A DNA stretch of 21,518 nucleotides from an uncultured Lachnospiraceae bacterium (GTDB lineage: Bacteria > Bacillota > Clostridia > Lachnospirales > Lachnospiraceae), in assembly GCA_948438565.1 (NCBI GenBank), contig CAOJLW010000007.1, positions 1 through 21,518 on the forward strand. The letters are read 5' to 3'. The notes beneath the pieces were generated by a model that worked only from the letters and a program-made list of their open reading frames with translations, was not told the DNA's origin and searched no databases. Every line of letters begins with the position of its first letter. Position 1 is the first letter of the stretch. The translations under genes were made by a program, and so were the position numbers. Of the stretch, positions 21,176-21,518 are shown piece after piece.

Positions 21176-21518
21176 ATGTCATTAAATAGTGTTAATGGAA
21201 AAACGCCATATCCGATGGCAGGCTATCAGCAGAGTCAGAAGCCGAAACGAAACGCCTATGAGAATTTTTCGGGCAGCGTATTTGGCGCTGGCGCCAGGAC
21301 AAAGAGCCGGCCGAGGACAGCGTCGGAAAATACTGCGGGCGTTCAGATGGATTACCGCTATGGAAGAGTGACGGCGGAACTGCTATTGCAAAAAAAGGGC
21401 AGGGCAGATATGGGAGCCGTTGAGGAATGCGACGTACGTTATATCAGTTATCATGAGAGCGATTATATCAAGCTTTATCTGGCGGACGGATATACTTTAA
21501 AAGCCAAAGCCGATCCGG
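21176..21518 (+). CDS. Unrecognised protein, N-terminal part (3' end outside window)
   Basis: ATG 21176 follows AAAGGAG (21161-21167) and is open for 114 codons to the window edge. It is co-directional and within five bases of the sigma gene's stop, so it is likely the next gene in the same operon. The N-terminus (MSLNSVNGKTPYPMAGYQQ) is polar, Gly/Ser/Gln-rich and probably disordered, with a basic patch (TKSRPRTASEN). From about residue 58 it becomes more structured (DYRYGRVTAELLLQKKGR, VRYISYHESDYIKLYLADGY). No membrane helix appears in the part seen, so it does not look like a typical membrane anti-sigma factor. I cannot name a family. Confidence 0.6.
   Translation, partial: MSLNSVNGKTPYPMAGYQQSQKPKRNAYENFSGSVFGAGARTKSRPRTASENTAGVQMDYRYGRVTAELLLQKKGRADMGAVEECDVRYISYHESDYIKLYLADGYTLKAKADP

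Overview
The window reads as a chromosomal segment from a spore-forming, flagellated Clostridia bacterium, most likely Lachnospiraceae. The grounds are a PdaA-type spore-cortex deacetylase, a CgeB-like glycosyltransferase, a Gram-positive style flagellin, strong AAGGAGG-type ribosome sites, a PurF tail ending in a CTYCW motif, and mostly host-like moderate-GC codon use broken by two AT-rich stretches. All assignments come from reading the sequence; no database search was run.

Layout: (1) 1-1175: the 3' end of purF, then pdaA and a terminator. (2) 1180-3000: an AT-rich, decaying accessory island. It holds a gene broken by one stop codon and one frameshift, an overlapping DUF6575-like gene, a 43-residue ORF, and a SecB-like gene with an early in-frame stop. 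The tight overlaps suggest it was once one operon. (3) 3100-5700: a CgeB/DUF3880-type glycosyltransferase and an iron-dependent alcohol dehydrogenase with a terminator. (4) 5730-10951: a MarR repressor with a three-half-site operator at its promoter, a heterodimeric ABC exporter pair with one degenerate ATP site, and hemB. (5) 10970-12260: tRNA-Gly(CCC) and a flagellin gene. (6) 12277-15000: an ArsC/Spx-like protein, an XRE regulator, and a convergent CPA2-type cation/proton antiporter. (7) 15173-16082: a rRNA-type SAM methyltransferase. (8) 16140-18570: a LytTR response regulator and GHKL histidine kinase of the AgrA/AgrC type, followed by an unlisted 21-codon gene. (9) 18614-21518: an unrecognised 186-residue protein, serS, a small ECF sigma factor, and the start of an unrecognised gene running off the window.

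The most interesting locus is the gap after the histidine kinase. It encodes a 21-residue, strongly amphipathic peptide that begins MGI and contains DELARWIL, comparable to the DLVKWII core of staphylococcal delta-hemolysin and to the size of PSM-alpha peptides. Its good Shine-Dalgarno is sequestered in an imperfect 11-bp hairpin, a LytTR-like half-site lies about where a -35 box would be, and a hairpin terminator follows. No agrB or agrD is present. I propose an Agr-like two-component system with a linked, riboregulated small amphipathic peptide. This is inference from sequence and context. A type I toxin or a peptide signal are the main alternatives.
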